The notes below the pieces were generated by a model. The model worked only from the letters and a program-made list of their open reading frames with translations. It was not told where the DNA came from and ran no database searches. 64,000 bases of DNA from Epiperipatus broadwayi (taxonomy: Eukaryota > Onychophora > Udeonychophora > Euonychophora > Peripatidae): NCBI GenBank assembly GCA_028023455.1, contig JAQFVV010012416.1, positions 5,129,594 through 5,193,593 on the forward strand. Reading direction: 5' to 3'. Positions 1-12,481 of this stretch are shown here, piece by piece (the stretch's first letter is position 1; every line of letters starts with the position of its first letter). The position numbers and the translations under genes were made by a program.

Positions 1-377
1 AGATTATTAAACAGATATTAACTTGGAAGAAAATATTTTACAGTTTTGGCAAGTTAATTTATAAATTGCCAAAAATTTCTACTCATAATCTAGGGGAAAC
101 AAACTATTAATAATAAGTTTTAAAAATAATTACACACATATATACAACAACGTAAAGGAAAGAAGGCTTTTTTTTTTCATATTTCTAATCGTATTATTAA
201 AAAAAAAAAAAACTGAACATTTTTTTAAATAATTAATTGAAATATGATATAATAAAAACTAAAGCAAATTAAAAAGTTAAAAGAACCAACTAAAAATAAT
301 TTTTATCATATAATGTTGTATTTTAAAAACTCTTATACTCAAATATTTAAATGGAATAAAGCAAACAAAGTACTTAC
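1..377. other. Intron sequence downstream of exon 5
   Basis: This AT-rich stretch follows the GTAAGT donor of the last visible exon of the minus-strand tyrosinase-like gene, so it is the start of the next intron. It holds poly-A/T runs and no coding signal or repeat that I recognise. The remaining 3' exons must lie before position 1. Confidence 0.6.
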
Positions 378-545
378 CTGAAACCTTAGGCAAATAACAC
401 ACCTGTTGTGCAACATATTGACAAAGATGTCCATCAAACCCTAGGGGGCAAATACAAGTAACTAACTCTGGTTGATTGGGCCAACGTGATGGCTGACAAG
501 TGCCTCCATTCTGACAAGGATTCCGCTTACAACCATCTTCTTTAA
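378..545 (-). CDS. Tyrosinase-like gene, exon 5: EGF-like domain
   Basis: This is an internal exon of the secreted tyrosinase-like gene. Its acceptor reads TTTGCAG and its donor reads CAG/GTAAGT. It is 168 bp with phase 1 at both ends, so it is a symmetric module. The translation contains six cysteines in EGF order: CKRNPC, QNGGTC, then a 13-residue loop, CIC, and GFDGHLC. It ends with a further cysteine (QQVCYLPK). EGF-like domains are extracellular and usually mediate protein contacts, so this supports a secreted or surface product. The shared codon with exon 4 gives Val. No stop codon is reached, so the gene continues outside the window. The EGF call is firm; membership of the same transcript rests on matching phase, strand and compatible extracellular domains. 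Confidence 0.85.
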
Positions 546-3377
546 CTGCAAACACAAACATTTCAAAGATTAAATGTTTTGATGAAGTTTTCTATTAAAC
601 GGTTTAATTAAATGTTTTGACTACAGAAACGCAAATAGTAAAAATTAAACTATTCTTATTAATGATAAAAGTGTGTTTTGTTTTTTTTTTTTTAAAAAAA
701 AAAAAAAGAATATTATTACTTGAAATAAAATTTAAATTGAAAATCATTTTTAAAGTTTTTTTTTTAAAAAAAACAATATATTTTTTTTTTCATAACAAAA
801 TCACTTTTAAAAAAAGAATATTAAAAACATAAGACGGTATTCATTCTCTTTTAATATGTTAACACCAAGGATAGTTCATCCTTAATGTTCTTCTATTCCT
901 TCTTTCCACTATTCTCTCCAAGACTTTTATATCTCCATAGATTATTTCAAAACATCCATAATAAAAGACTGTCCATTGGGTGAATGAAAGTTTCAACTTC
1001 ATGATTTGATTCACTAAAATAATTGTTAAGATTTATAATACTATTAAACTATTCTTACTCTTTTCCCCATTCTCTTATTTTATTATCTTCAGCCATTTAA
1101 GTAGTTTATCTTCTGTCATTGTGAAAACCATAAGCCATTGGTCATCTCTCACACTAGCAATGACTGCTGGTGTATGTGTAGTTGGAATTACATTTGGAAT
1201 CTGTTAATTGCATGTACAGCAATTCTGACTCATTTTTTTGCTTTTTTCTTGGCTTTCTAATATTGTTAAAAAAATATATTGCAAAACAGTATTATTCAGA
1301 AATAAAACAAAAAATATTACAAGGAATCTTTTTTCATGTGAATAAATTAATTATCTGTGCTGAGTCCTGAGGATCTCTAAAGACCAGCCAGGGAGCTAAA
1401 TAAATAAACAATATACTTCAAAATGGTGTTTCTTGACCTTAAACTCAGAAGTAAAAGGCCAATAAACTCATCACGCTGGCTAATGCATGTTAAAATTGTG
1501 GTAAAAACAACATAAACAACTAATAGTCCATTAATATTCATATGCCATTCACTTTCCTTGGGAGAAAATAGGGCTTGTTCCACACCAAGAGTAATCCAGT
1601 TATTAATTATTTGTGCTTTCAAATCAAATGTCTTTTGAAACACAAATAAGGATATCTAATTTCATGTCAAGAATAAATCTATTAAAGTTAGCATTATCAG
1701 TGCTTACTTCAGCACAAAATTTATATGTTATATATTAACCATCTCTATTTCCAACTTGTCTCTTGCGGTTTGGTTAAGCTTCAGTTAATTACTCTTCACT
1801 CATAATAATCTTTTCAATACACAAACTAACAGCTTCTTGCTTGCTACTATTCCATTTCAAACATTAATCATTGCTGGTCGATCTACTAGTCTACCATTGA
1901 TCACTTTTTATTACTGATCTGCTACCACTTCAAATCAACACGAACTTCAATTCAGTCTAACTATTTTAGCTGCTTCCTCCTTCTTCTTCATTGACTGGGG
2001 GATAAATATATACGATCTAATTTGTATGCAACTAGCTTTATTTGCATACATATTCTATTCTAATTTAATTTTATAATTTTGGGACGATCTCTCCAGCAAA
2101 CTTCTAGAAAAAATTTCTCCAATTATGAGAATATGGGAATTTTATTAAAGTGAAGAAATCCGTGCATATTTAGAAAATAAATAATTGTTTATTTACATAT
2201 ACAGTTTTATAAGCGCGGACATTTCAGTCTGCAATTTTATTTTTCTTTCAAAGTCCTATATTTTCAAAAATTTATTGAAGCATAATTTTTTTCCAAGGCA
2301 AATAATGGTCAACAGTAGAGCATTATGGTACCCATTACGTTTTGCTTACATTGCATACTGCATATAATAGCTCACATTTAAATAATAAACTTTTGGTATT
2401 AGAATGGAATACAAGATGTTTGTGATAATCTTCTATATAATAATAATGAGAGCAATTACAAATGGCATCTCTTACTGCATAAATTATCAAATGCTGTGAC
2501 TAGAAATAAGATCAATTATTTATAGCAACAGTTACTTTAGAAAAGTAATTGTTAACATTAAATACATCCAGCACTATGATTATTTATTCAAACATATATA
2601 TATATATCATTTGAATTTTTATTTTAAAAGTTTTAAAAATGAAAAGAAATCGCTCTCCTTTGAAAATTAAAATTATCAGTCAGTTTAAACTAATTTGCAA
2701 TATACATCTCAACTGATATAATATTCACGCTACTAAAATTGTTCATAGTCCTTTATATAACAATATAGAAAATAATTAGAGATGACCATGCTCTTGTTGC
2801 ATAGATTATTCCAACATTGTAGCTCTGGGTAGATTAATTATTTATAGCATTAATCCCTTTAAAAGAATAATCTCTAACATTATGTATATTCAGTATTGTA
2901 ATTATTTACATTTATATCATTTGAACATTTATTTACAAACTTTTAAAAATGAGAAGAAATAGCTTTGCTTTGTGAATTAAAAATGTCAATTGATTTAACT
3001 AATCTGCAATATATATCTTGAATGATTAACCACTCGCTTCTCTAACTAAAGTCAGTTTAAGAGAATAATCTTGAATGTTACACACACATATATATATAAT
3101 CAGAATTACCCCAAAATTCACAACTAAACCAGACTACCCAAAGAAAATAACCTCTAAAACACAATCAATGGTTTCCCTGCTATAGGCAGACTTCTCAAGT
3201 GTAAAGGATTACAAGATAATCCATTTTGAATTTCTGCCTCCTGTACTCAAATTTAATGGATATATACTGCCACTTGATACATAGACAACAGCTGTTCAGA
3301 TACAAAATAAAAGCATACAATATAAATAAAGATAATATAATTAATACAATACCAAAAAATTTGTCTATATAATATAC
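546..3377 (-). other. Intron 4 of the tyrosinase-like gene
   Basis: The intron begins with donor GTATAT after exon 4 and ends at the TTTGCAG acceptor before exon 5. It contains AT-rich sequence, short poly-A/T runs near 680-800, and a degenerate direct repeat at 2440-3020. No further exon or RNA gene is evident. Confidence 0.7.
2440..3020. repeat. Degenerate direct repeat, two units of about 250-300 bp
   Basis: The segments about 2440-2710 and 2775-3020 share an ordered set of matches: a TTATTTATAGCA block, an AATAATC/AAGTAATT-type block, ATATCATTTGAA, TTTTAAAAATGA, GAAGAAAT or GAAAAGAAAT, and AATYTGCAATATA. A short third remnant may follow near 3050-3095. No coding capacity is seen. This looks like an old tandem duplication of a non-autonomous element or local intron DNA. 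Confidence 0.6.
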
Positions 3378-3860
3378 CTGGTGGTGTGCTGCAATCTATA
3401 ACTTGCCCTTGATAAACCCATTTAGCTTCACATTTATCACAAAAGTCAATTTCACACACAGCTTCAGGGTAACTGTCACAGGTTTTTTTCCAACATGGAT
3501 TCGATGGGCATAATATAGTTTTTCCTTCACAAGGACAATTTGAAAGAACAATATCCAAATTAAAACAAAACTGTTGACTTAATGAAGACTGACTCTGGGT
3601 TATTTCAGAAGTAACCAGCCCAGAGACATCTTTAGGTGTCACAATCCAAAATTGCTGATACCATGTAATGGGTAATGGTTCCAACTCAATGCAAGTTCTT
3701 GGTAAGGTCATCAAAAAACTTTTGCTTTGTTTGTGTAAAATTTCCCATACTTTATAGGAATGAAGAAGAGCAAATGGGCCTTGAAAAGAATAGTTGCAAT
3801 GATGAATATCATAGCCATGAATGTCAAATCCAAACTTGTCCAAACCCTTTGGATCCAATC
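3378..3860 (-). CDS. Tyrosinase-like gene, exon 4: end of repeat tract and cysteine-rich segment
   Basis: This 483-bp internal exon is phase 1 at both ends, with an AATGTAG acceptor and a CAG/GTATAT donor. The first 17 or so residues finish the Gly-aromatic repeat (GLDPK, GLDKF, GFDIH, GYDIH). A segment of about 80 residues follows that I cannot assign, with tryptophans and a TWYQQFWIVTP stretch. The last 60 or so residues are cysteine-rich: NCPCEGKTILCPSNPCWKKTC, in part, then CDSYPEAVCEIDFCDKCEAK and a final VIDC. This spacing resembles cysteine-rich modules of invertebrate extracellular proteins, but I do not name a family. The joined reading into exon 5 is open. There is no frameshift or internal stop. 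Confidence 0.85.
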
Positions 3861-4123
3861 CTACATTTAAAAAAAAATCATTGTAATTAATAATTATATT
3901 TTACTGTAATTATTATTTGTTATGAATTAATAAAGAAAAAAATTATAATCCAAGTTTTAAAAATGGCAAAATAAATAAATATATACATAAATCTAGTGAT
4001 TTTCTTATATTTAATCCTATAATCCATAAGTTTATTACCTTTCTATTGATCATTCCCTTGGTGACCTCACTTTAAAAATTGATTTGTTTTGCATATGTTG
4101 CAAATAACAATTAGTAGAAATTT

Positions 4124-4204
4124 AATTTCTCCAATTTTTCTTAAGGGCAAGGTTAATTAACAGAAATCATTCAATATTCTTGCCCTTAATAAAACGGAGA
4201 AATC
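4124..4204. repeat. Imperfect hairpin, arms about 27 bp
   Basis: The left arm carries ATTTCTCC, a T-rich spacer and TTAAGGGCAAG. The right arm carries CTTGCCCTTAA, an A-rich spacer and GGAGAAAT. The loop is about 26 bases. It could be a short MITE or foldback remnant inside intron 3. Confidence 0.6.
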
Positions 4205-5039
4205 AGAACTCTCATAAAGAAATATACAAAATTTCTACGGACTGTTGCTTTGATAAAATAGCATGATTAGTTAGAATATCAAATGTTAAAAGCTCAATTC
4301 CCATATAAGAATAATAGGCCAATGATATCTAAGGAGAATAATACTTTTCAAAAGTTCCATACTAAACTGAGTATCATTAGTAACAGTTCTACGTATTTGA
4401 AAAACAACAAGGAAAGTTTGAATTTTTCCCAAAAAATTTAACAATTAAATTAGATGATGTAAATAATTCAACACATAATTACAAGTAAAATACCATTACA
4501 AGCTTTCAGACAAAAATAAAGTATAAATTTTGTTTTGAACATTTTTAAAAACAATTGTAAAGTGAAAATAACTAAACCATCTTAAATTTCATTAATAGTG
4601 GGGCTTTTTTAAAATGTTTTTAAGCAATTATTTTGTTATATTGATAATCTGATTAAGAGACCAGAAACAAGCGTATTTATTTTTCATGTACTTCATTATG
4701 AAAACTATATAAAAATAATATTCAATTACAAAATTGAATTTGTTTTATTTATTTTTTTAATAGTAAAATGTCTATATGATAAATGTTCTTATTTGATTCT
4801 ATTTTAGTATATAAATGATGATTGGGGTTGTTCTGAATATAAAGTAAGATTATGAAATTAAAAAATCACATAAATCTAAAATACAGCATTGTATGATGTT
4901 TAAGGTATCATTCAGAATTTATGACTTTGCAGGTATTTCTCAATGGGTTAAATTTTTTTTTGTTATCTTTTTAAAAAAAAAATGGCTCATTTGGTTCAGC
5001 CTTTGTATAATCTATTTTAAAAAAGCCAAAAGTAGATTT

Positions 5040-6260
5040 GGAAGGCAGAACATGACGTTAAAGTCTTCAATCAAATTAAAATGCTGGCATCATCAAAAAA
5101 AAATTATTGGTTCATTATAAGAGCAATCTTGAAATAGCTCTCATGTGCAATGTTTCAAAATACCGGATAGGTATAGTCTTGAGCCATTGAGTGTTTAATG
5201 GAAAAGACCCATAAGTTATGCACCAAGAACATTATCCAGTGCTGAAAGAAAATATAGCCAATTGGATAAAGAGGCATTCCTCTCCAGAATTCCAAATAAA
5301 AATGAATTTATAATAAAAGAAACAGTGATTAATTACATCAACAAATTTAGTCCCAAAATAATAGTCATCCTATTACAAACTGACAATAAATTTATCATGA
5401 ATTTGAAATGCTTATGAATAGCATAAGCAATGAGTGGCCAAATTATTAGCATGAAATTCATTACAAGTCCTTTTTGGAAATGAAGATTGTTGTATTTACA
5501 TCAGACTGTGAAAAAAATATTATAACTTCTATAATAAAGTCATTCTGTTGTGGTTTTAATATAAGCTTTGGTGACTAATATAAATGAGTATATAGAGAAT
5601 CTGTGAAGAAATGTGAATTGTGCCAAATATTACCAGCTTTTACAAAATATTTATAGTGTGGCCATTGTAATCAAGCCAAGAAGCAGAATACATATGTACT
5701 ATACTGGACCATATGTGGAACATTTATTTCTAATATTAATAGGATATAGGAACCTATCTCTAAGCTAAATGAAATATTTCCTGACACCATCATCTCAAAT
5801 AATGGCTTACTTCCAAGTGCGAACAATTTTTACAAGAGTGTGGACTGAGACATAACACCCAATCTCCATATCATTCCAAATCAAATGGCTTAATGGAAAA
5901 AAAGTATAATATTAAATTTGGTAATATGCAAAGATGGAACCTCAAATTTGCATGAGAAAGTGTATAATGTCTCATTTTTCCAACACTGTACACTTATCAA
6001 CCACAAAAAATAAATCTTCAGCCAAGATAACATTTGAAAAAAAAAAAGAAAACTAAACTGTCGATTTTATACTGAAAGTGAATCAGAAGATAATTGAACC
6101 AGAAAGTTTTGTTTACATGGAGGGTGGTAAAATCTTTAGGAACAGACTCAAAAAGTATTGGAAAAAAAGGCAAAATCATTCTATCAAAAAAATAATGAAA
6201 ATTATGGTAAAAATGGCATTCTATTATGATAACACATATACCACATTCCCTGATGAACTA
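5040..6260 (+). mobile_element. Ty3/Gypsy-type LTR retrotransposon pol remnant
   Basis: Broken reading frames keep recognisable pol blocks in the expected order. Near 5130-5200 a frame reads NLEIALMCNVSKYRIGIVLSH, in part, corresponding to the RT to RNase H junction. At 5208-5279 the frame reads PISYAPRTLSSAERKYSQ followed by LDKEAF, the RNase H signature of Gypsy elements. Near 5810-5900 a frame reads CEQFLQECGLRHNTQSPYH followed by SKSNG, the end of the integrase core. Frameshifts and stops separate the blocks, and no LTRs were found. The remnant lies in opposite orientation to the host gene. It is an old, dead copy. Confidence 0.75.
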
Positions 6261-7899
6261 TAATAATTAGCTAAACTGATGACAGTTCTGATTACTTCAT
6301 GTAATTCAGAAATTCTAGATAAAAAATCAATTGAAATAGCCATAGCTGAAGAGATCATCCATTTATGTGAGAAACTATATTGCTTTAGAAAATTATGTTT
6401 CTGAAGTATGAAAGATTGTATAGAGTATATATATTTTTGGATATATATATATATATGATATATGACAGACAATCACAAAACATTAAAACACTAATAAAAT
6501 AACTTATATTCTCTCACAATCATGTTTTCACATATTACAAATAAACCATCACATGTGAAAGTAAATTAAGTATAACATATATATATTGAAACCATTATGG
6601 GTCTCATGGCATACAACATAGTAGTGTATATGGACATATAGATATAAAGTTGAAAAGAAAAGTAGAAACACAGACAAAAAAATTTTGTACATTTGAATTT
6701 TAATTTAAAAAGGTCTAATTAATATTTTATTAATTCTGATTTTGAAATTAAAACAAACATGTTTTAATGTTACAATAGATATACTGGTAATTATAAAATT
6801 CCACTAACTATTTTTTAGCAAATCTTTTTTTGTAATTAATGCTTGCATAACATATTTTGATAAAATTCCACAAAGTTGTTTTTCAAAGCATTAAAGTGAA
6901 TTCAAAAGTCATTAACTTTTTTCAATCAAGTTAGGAAAAACATTTTTAAATTAATGTATTCCCCCCCAGTACCTGACTATACAAGGGTTGAAAAAAGGAA
7001 TAGAAGTTCTTAAGATTTCTTACAGATGTACAGATTAGGACAGGACTACCATGAAGTTATAACTGAAGGCAAGTGCAAATCCAGTGGTGACTACTAGTTC
7101 ACAATGGTATTTAGATTCACTTGGAAGACCCAACTTTTCTGTGTTCTCCATTGTACTAGATGGCTTGCCTAATGTCTATCCAATCCTAGACTAAATGGAA
7201 CAATTGAACAAAAGCAGTTACTTGGATTATATCTTTCCCAAAAATGACAATAAGCCACTCTATTGTTTTAAAAGGGGACCAGCTTACCAAGAGAGTCCAC
7301 CAGCTTGCTGAAGAATTAATTTATATATATGCTGATATATCTATATGCAGAGATAAAGATAAATGTATCACATCATATACATATATATATACAGTACAGC
7401 TGGTGAGTAATGTTATATATATTAAGAATGATATTTAAAATAATTTCTTTGGTGAAAATGACATTTAAATTCTAGAATTTAACAGTAAAATGAGTAAATA
7501 ATTTTTGCTTCAGTTAAATGTCTAAAATAAAGAAATAATTCATAGACGATTTTATATTTTATAAAAGAAAAAGTAGACACCAAAAGCATTTCTAAAATGA
7601 AAAACAAACGAACTTAGTAATCAGTCAGATGTATTACCTTTTCTAAAAAAAAAAAAACTTTTATGAAAGGCCATCAAAAAATTTAATAACTGATTCATAT
7701 TATTTTATATATATACACACATATGCATGAATTTTATGTGTACTTTCAACAGGAAATTGTGAAAATATTTTAAATTTTATTATTTTAACAAATTAAAATA
7801 TTATATGATATAAACGTGTGTGCATATACATTTCCATGTGCACACACATATATGTTAAATCAGCCATTAATTATGTATTATAAAAAATGAATTTCATTT

Positions 7900-8330
7900 A
7901 TCAGTTTATGACAATTCAAATATGTTCATAAATTATTATACTGCACATCTATGGATTGATATATATAGATGTATTTTATGTAAACCTATTAAGAGGTATT
8001 TGTAAATCAAAATGTGATAGCTTTTGTTATTATTAAATAGCAATTTCCGTATGTTACTGCCTAGATACCTATATGTTAAAATTAATAAGTTTTTATTATT
8101 ATATGACAATTCAAATATGTTCATAAATTATTATACTGCACATCTGTGTGCTGATATGGATGCATGTCAGGTAGACACCTAGATATTACAATTAATATTA
8201 TTATTTTATGACAATTCAAATATGCTCCTAAATTATTATACTGCATGACTATGTGCTGATATATAAGTGTTTTATGTAAACCCATTGGAACATAAATGCA
8301 AATCACAACGTGACAGCATATTTTTTGTAT
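7900..8330. repeat. Three degenerate tandem units
   Basis: A block reading ATGACAATTCAAATATG.TC.TAAATTATTATACTGCA recurs near 7910, 8103 and 8209. Each is followed by a copy of GCTGATAT or ATTGATAT and then TATGTAAACC or a diverged version. Unit length is uneven (about 195, 105 and 120 bp), so internal deletions have occurred. No protein or RNA gene is apparent. Confidence 0.65.
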
Positions 8331-8579
8331 ATTAATGAAAATCAGAAGGCTTAATTTATATGTGTATAGCCATATTCTGCAGTCTTTAATTTCATTTTTT
8401 TATTATGAATAAATTGATATTTCATTGTTAAAATTATTCCAGTGAAGTAATTTAATCCTAAAATCTAAATTATTATATGTTGTATTACATCTCTTGTTCA
8501 CAATAAGTTATAGAGCTTTTGTTCTCTGACCTAGATTAATGCATAATGGTCTAATATATAAAAAAGATTCATATTTAGT

Positions 8580-9030
8580 GTTTTTTGGACATCCAGTTGG
8601 TGATGATACAGGATTGATGCAATGGGGATATCCTTTGAAGTCCATGCATTACACTTTATTTAGTTTAGTATTTATTTAGAAATTGTTTATAGTTGGCCAG
8701 TAGATTAATGGTACTACATGGTCAGAGCATTGATGATGATCAGCATGTTTTAGTATTCCAGCATTATTTTTATTTACTGTTGTAAGTACTTAAGGTTGTA
8801 CATCCAAATTATGGTTTTAATAATACTGCCCAAGCTGGCAAGGGTTAAATAATTAGCCTGGTCTATAATAGACCCATTTCAAATCCAATCACAAGATTGA
8901 CTGTTGACTTTATTGTTGATTTATTTTACTATTGGTCATTCATAATGATGGAAAATTATTACTTTTGGGTAATGCTCATAAAATTATGCCTATACTTATT
9001 ATAGTTAGCTGTACTGATCTCTCAGAATGA
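8580..9030 (+). repeat. Dispersed repeat D, plus-strand copy
   Basis: This segment matches the reverse complement of about 60180-60615. Shared landmarks in order are GGACATCCAG, TTTGAAGTCCAT, AGAGCATTGATGAT.ATCAG, AAGTACTTAA or equivalent, and AATCACAAG.TTGACT.TTGA. It has no clear ORF. It is either a non-autonomous element or a decayed transposon body. Confidence 0.55.
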
Positions 9031-9393
9031 TCTCTTACAGACTGTTCTCATGCTTATTCTTTTGATATTAAATTTTATATTTTGTTTATTTGGTGATAAT
9101 GATGGGTTTCCATCTACTGTTACAAATAGTTACCCAATTGTGGGACATCTCTTTGAATTAACCCCTATATTTTCCATACCGTACAATATATTATAGACTA
9201 ATAATTCCCAGAACTATTTCAAATACCACCTTCCATTAATACCTTATGAAAACTTTCTTTGATAGGCAGTAATTGAAAAAGAATTATTGGAATTGTTCAT
9301 CTGTTATTACTTTTAATTTACTTTTAGTTGAGATCTATTAAACATCACATGATCACCATTGTTTATTCTTACACAATCTGATAACGCAGACAC

Positions 9394-9591
9394 AAAACTC
9401 TTCATACAGTAGAGCCCACTCAGTACAAGCCAGAGTAATCCAAGACTTCTCACTGATGAAAGGCAGAAGCTAGAAACTAGTCTGAGGATATTAGATGAGT
9501 AGACACTAGATAGGGATTTTATGCATAAACCTTCTAGCATCCATTGATTACTCTGGCTTGCACTGAATAGCATTACTATATGGAGAGTTTT
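9394..9591 (+). mobile_element. Foldback element A with 47-bp arms around a hammerhead core
   Basis: The arms at 9394-9440 and 9545-9591 are inverted copies with only a few mismatches; the inner 20 bases differ at one position. Between them sits a hammerhead-like core. The sequence between core and right arm (CACTAGATAGGGATTTTATGCATAAACC, in part) recurs in the copies near 26703-26822 and 35480-36340. This makes a dispersed family with a self-pairing RNA form. Confidence 0.75.
9436..9491 (+). ncRNA. Hammerhead ribozyme-like motif, family A
   Basis: The conserved core CTGATGA is at 9453-9459 and GAAA at 9473-9476. A palindromic ACTAGT (9476-9481) forms a short stem III, followed by C9482 as the NUH cleavage base. 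CTCA (9449-9452) pairs with TGAG (9483-9486) as inner stem I, with further possible pairing outside an internal loop. Stem II (9460-9472) is imperfect here. Short palindromic stem III is typical of metazoan hammerheads that act as dimers. Activity is not shown by sequence alone. Confidence 0.65.
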
Positions 9592-11114
9592 GCCTCTGCG
9601 TTGAGAAGATCTATTTGTAATAGATGAAATCTGGTCATAAGAGAATTCTAATATAAGTTTATTCTACTAATACAGGAGAACTATAATATATACTGTATTT
9701 TGTTCCAAGGCCACCTTAATCATAATATACAACTCATAAAATAGCTCATCTTTTGTTAATAAACTCTGATCACAAAAGAGTATATATTGTTTATTGAACT
9801 GCAAATTGGAGAGTATTTTTCTAATATGCACATACATATAAATAACATAGACACTTTTAATATTTTATCATATAGAATAATGCATAATAAAGGAAGAATA
9901 AAATGTGTGTGCATTCAATATAAACCAATGAAATTTTATTAATAAACCTGATTGCGTTTGCATTCTGAATGAAAAAAGCAATTAATAGAGCAAATTATAT
10001 ATAAATTTTACCAAGTCATGTGCCTTTTATTTAATTAAAAAAGATAATTTTTATTGAATTTGACAAAATCAACAAATTTCTTTTAAATTATAAATGTTGA
10101 TCCAACAGTATTACATTTTATTAAAAAAAAAAAAAAAAGCTAATGTGACATGAAAATGACAAAAGCAACAATTATTTTCAATTTTCAGCATATAATGTGC
10201 ATTACATTTCTTTAAAAAAAAGCTTATATTGACAAATTCATTAAGTATTATCCAAATTATGATTGTTGACTAGAGTATTTTTTTTTTTAAAAAAAAAAAG
10301 GCTCAGAAACAGAAAGTAGCTATTTGACTATCATAAAATGTCTTAAATTTAGAAATTTTTGTTTGTTTATTTACATTTTTGGAGATTAGCATACAATTGA
10401 ACTCATGTATATTGATATAGCTAGTTCACAGCTTCACTGTATTTTAATATTATATGATTTTTCTATTTTATTATTACTAGCATGATGTTAGATAGTGTTT
10501 AATTTGTATGATTAATATATGTATGTAGTTGTGTACATCATAAAACGTTTGTTAAGTAAAAATATATAACTAATCTATAACCGAAAAGATATTTTTGTAA
10601 AGCAAAAATATGTAGCTCATCTGTAATAGAAGAGATCCAAAAATCTCCAAATGCAAGATAACAATGACAAGCAAAAATAATAGTTTTATAGGAGCTGGAA
10701 AGTAAAAAATGGAAAGATTATAAAAAAAAAACAATTTTAGTTTCAGAAGAGGAATTGGACTGTCATCACTGATGAATATATTTATAGTGCCATGGATTTA
10801 TGACGACCAGCCAAAAAGAGTACTGTTGGCAGAGGATACTATCACAATGAATTTTGCTACTGAAGCATTCTAAAGCAAATATAAAGACTCACATCCAGTA
10901 CATACGAGTAACTAATAACGTTTAACTGTACATATGCATAGTTTATTATATAATTATACTTATGCATAATTTATTAGTCTTAAATCTATGTGTTTAATAA
11001 ATTATTACGCGTATTATTTGAGTCTTTATTATGCGCGAAGAATTATAAATTAATATTTGCTGTTAATTAATGAACTATATCTAAGTGAACCGTAGACAGA
11101 CACAAATGTTTGTA

Positions 11115-11320
11115 AGGCCTTATGGTATAGTGATAATGCATCCGCATGCCATACTCAAGATTTAAATTTGAATTGTAATTATCTAATAATTGACGAGTAA
11201 ATGGGTACCTAGCTAAAGCAAAGATGGAAAACTGGTCATGATTTCAGAAGATCTTAAAGCAACGCAGTGAGCAATTTAAGAACTTCTATATGTGTGTGAG
11301 TGCGTGTAAAATTGCACACA
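11115..11320 (+). mobile_element. Possible tRNA-derived SINE, decayed
   Basis: The segment starts with GGCCTTATGGTATAGTGATAA, in part, which resembles a tRNA A-box region. It continues through GCATCCGCATGCCATACTC and a weak TTTAAATTTGAATTG in the place of a B box, followed by a non-tRNA body. No clear target duplication was found. This is a weak call. Confidence 0.35.
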
Positions 11321-12481
11321 AACATTGTTTATATACAAAGTAAAAGAAACTGATCAATATATCATTTACAATCTGAGGCATAAATATTTAAAAGCACATT
11401 TGACTTTTTTTTCCTTTACGATAATATTTATAACTTCGTTTCTGCTTGACTAATTGATTCCGCTTAATAATAATGGTAAGAAAAAAATCATAATTTGAAA
11501 CTTAAACTAAGTTTCACAATTAAATTGTACAATATGATACTGTTTAAATTAAATCGGTTCTTGTAAAGAATTTGCATTTAAAAAACTGACACCCCAAAGA
11601 ATGCTTTGTATAAGATCGACTTACTTCTTTCAAAGCAACATATTACAATTCTTTTTTTTTCTATTTGAAAAATAAGGAAAGAAGTTTCACGAAGAGCCTA
11701 AAAATGTGTTTCCGTAGTAATAATACAATCTAGCATATTTTAAATTCTATTTTATGATTAAAATTAATAAATTGGAATAAACTCTTACTAGTTAAATTGA
11801 AATTAAAAAACAGATATATGGTAGTTCAGCAATATATATATTTCAAATACGTTAATCATCCCACAGAGACTATTTACGGAGCCGTGTTTACACTTCACGC
11901 CATTATGTTAATCTCGCACGTTTAAACTCATTCAACGAAGCACAATAATATTAAGTTAAATGTATTATGAATTAATTTTTTTTTTTTGCCTTTGTGTATA
12001 TATAATAATAATGTAAGTGAAACGTTTAACTAGTAATACACATTCTGATTTGAACTTTCATATGGCATCAGGGCTCGAATGTATATACTGTATATAAAAA
12101 CGCCGCGTTTTTTTTATAAAAAAGATAGGTCAATAGTAAATTAACTTATTAATTAAACACGTACTGCACAAAACCTTAATAGATTTTATTCTAGAACAGA
12201 CCTGACTTCCAACGGACCGCATGCAACTTTTAATGATTTTCTGAATGGAAAGTTTAATTCAGTATTACACTAGGCATTATGTTCGTGTGTTAACAGGAAC
12301 TTTAATCATGACGATAGTAGATATTTACTCGAAACAGAATATAGCTCGAAAATAATTTATTACAATTTTCGGTACTAGTGACTGTCTACTGCTAGATGGA
12401 GCTAATCGCTAAAACATAAAATGTCTTCATTTATTCTTCAATTAATATAATATTAATATCATCTATGTTCTTTATTACTTT

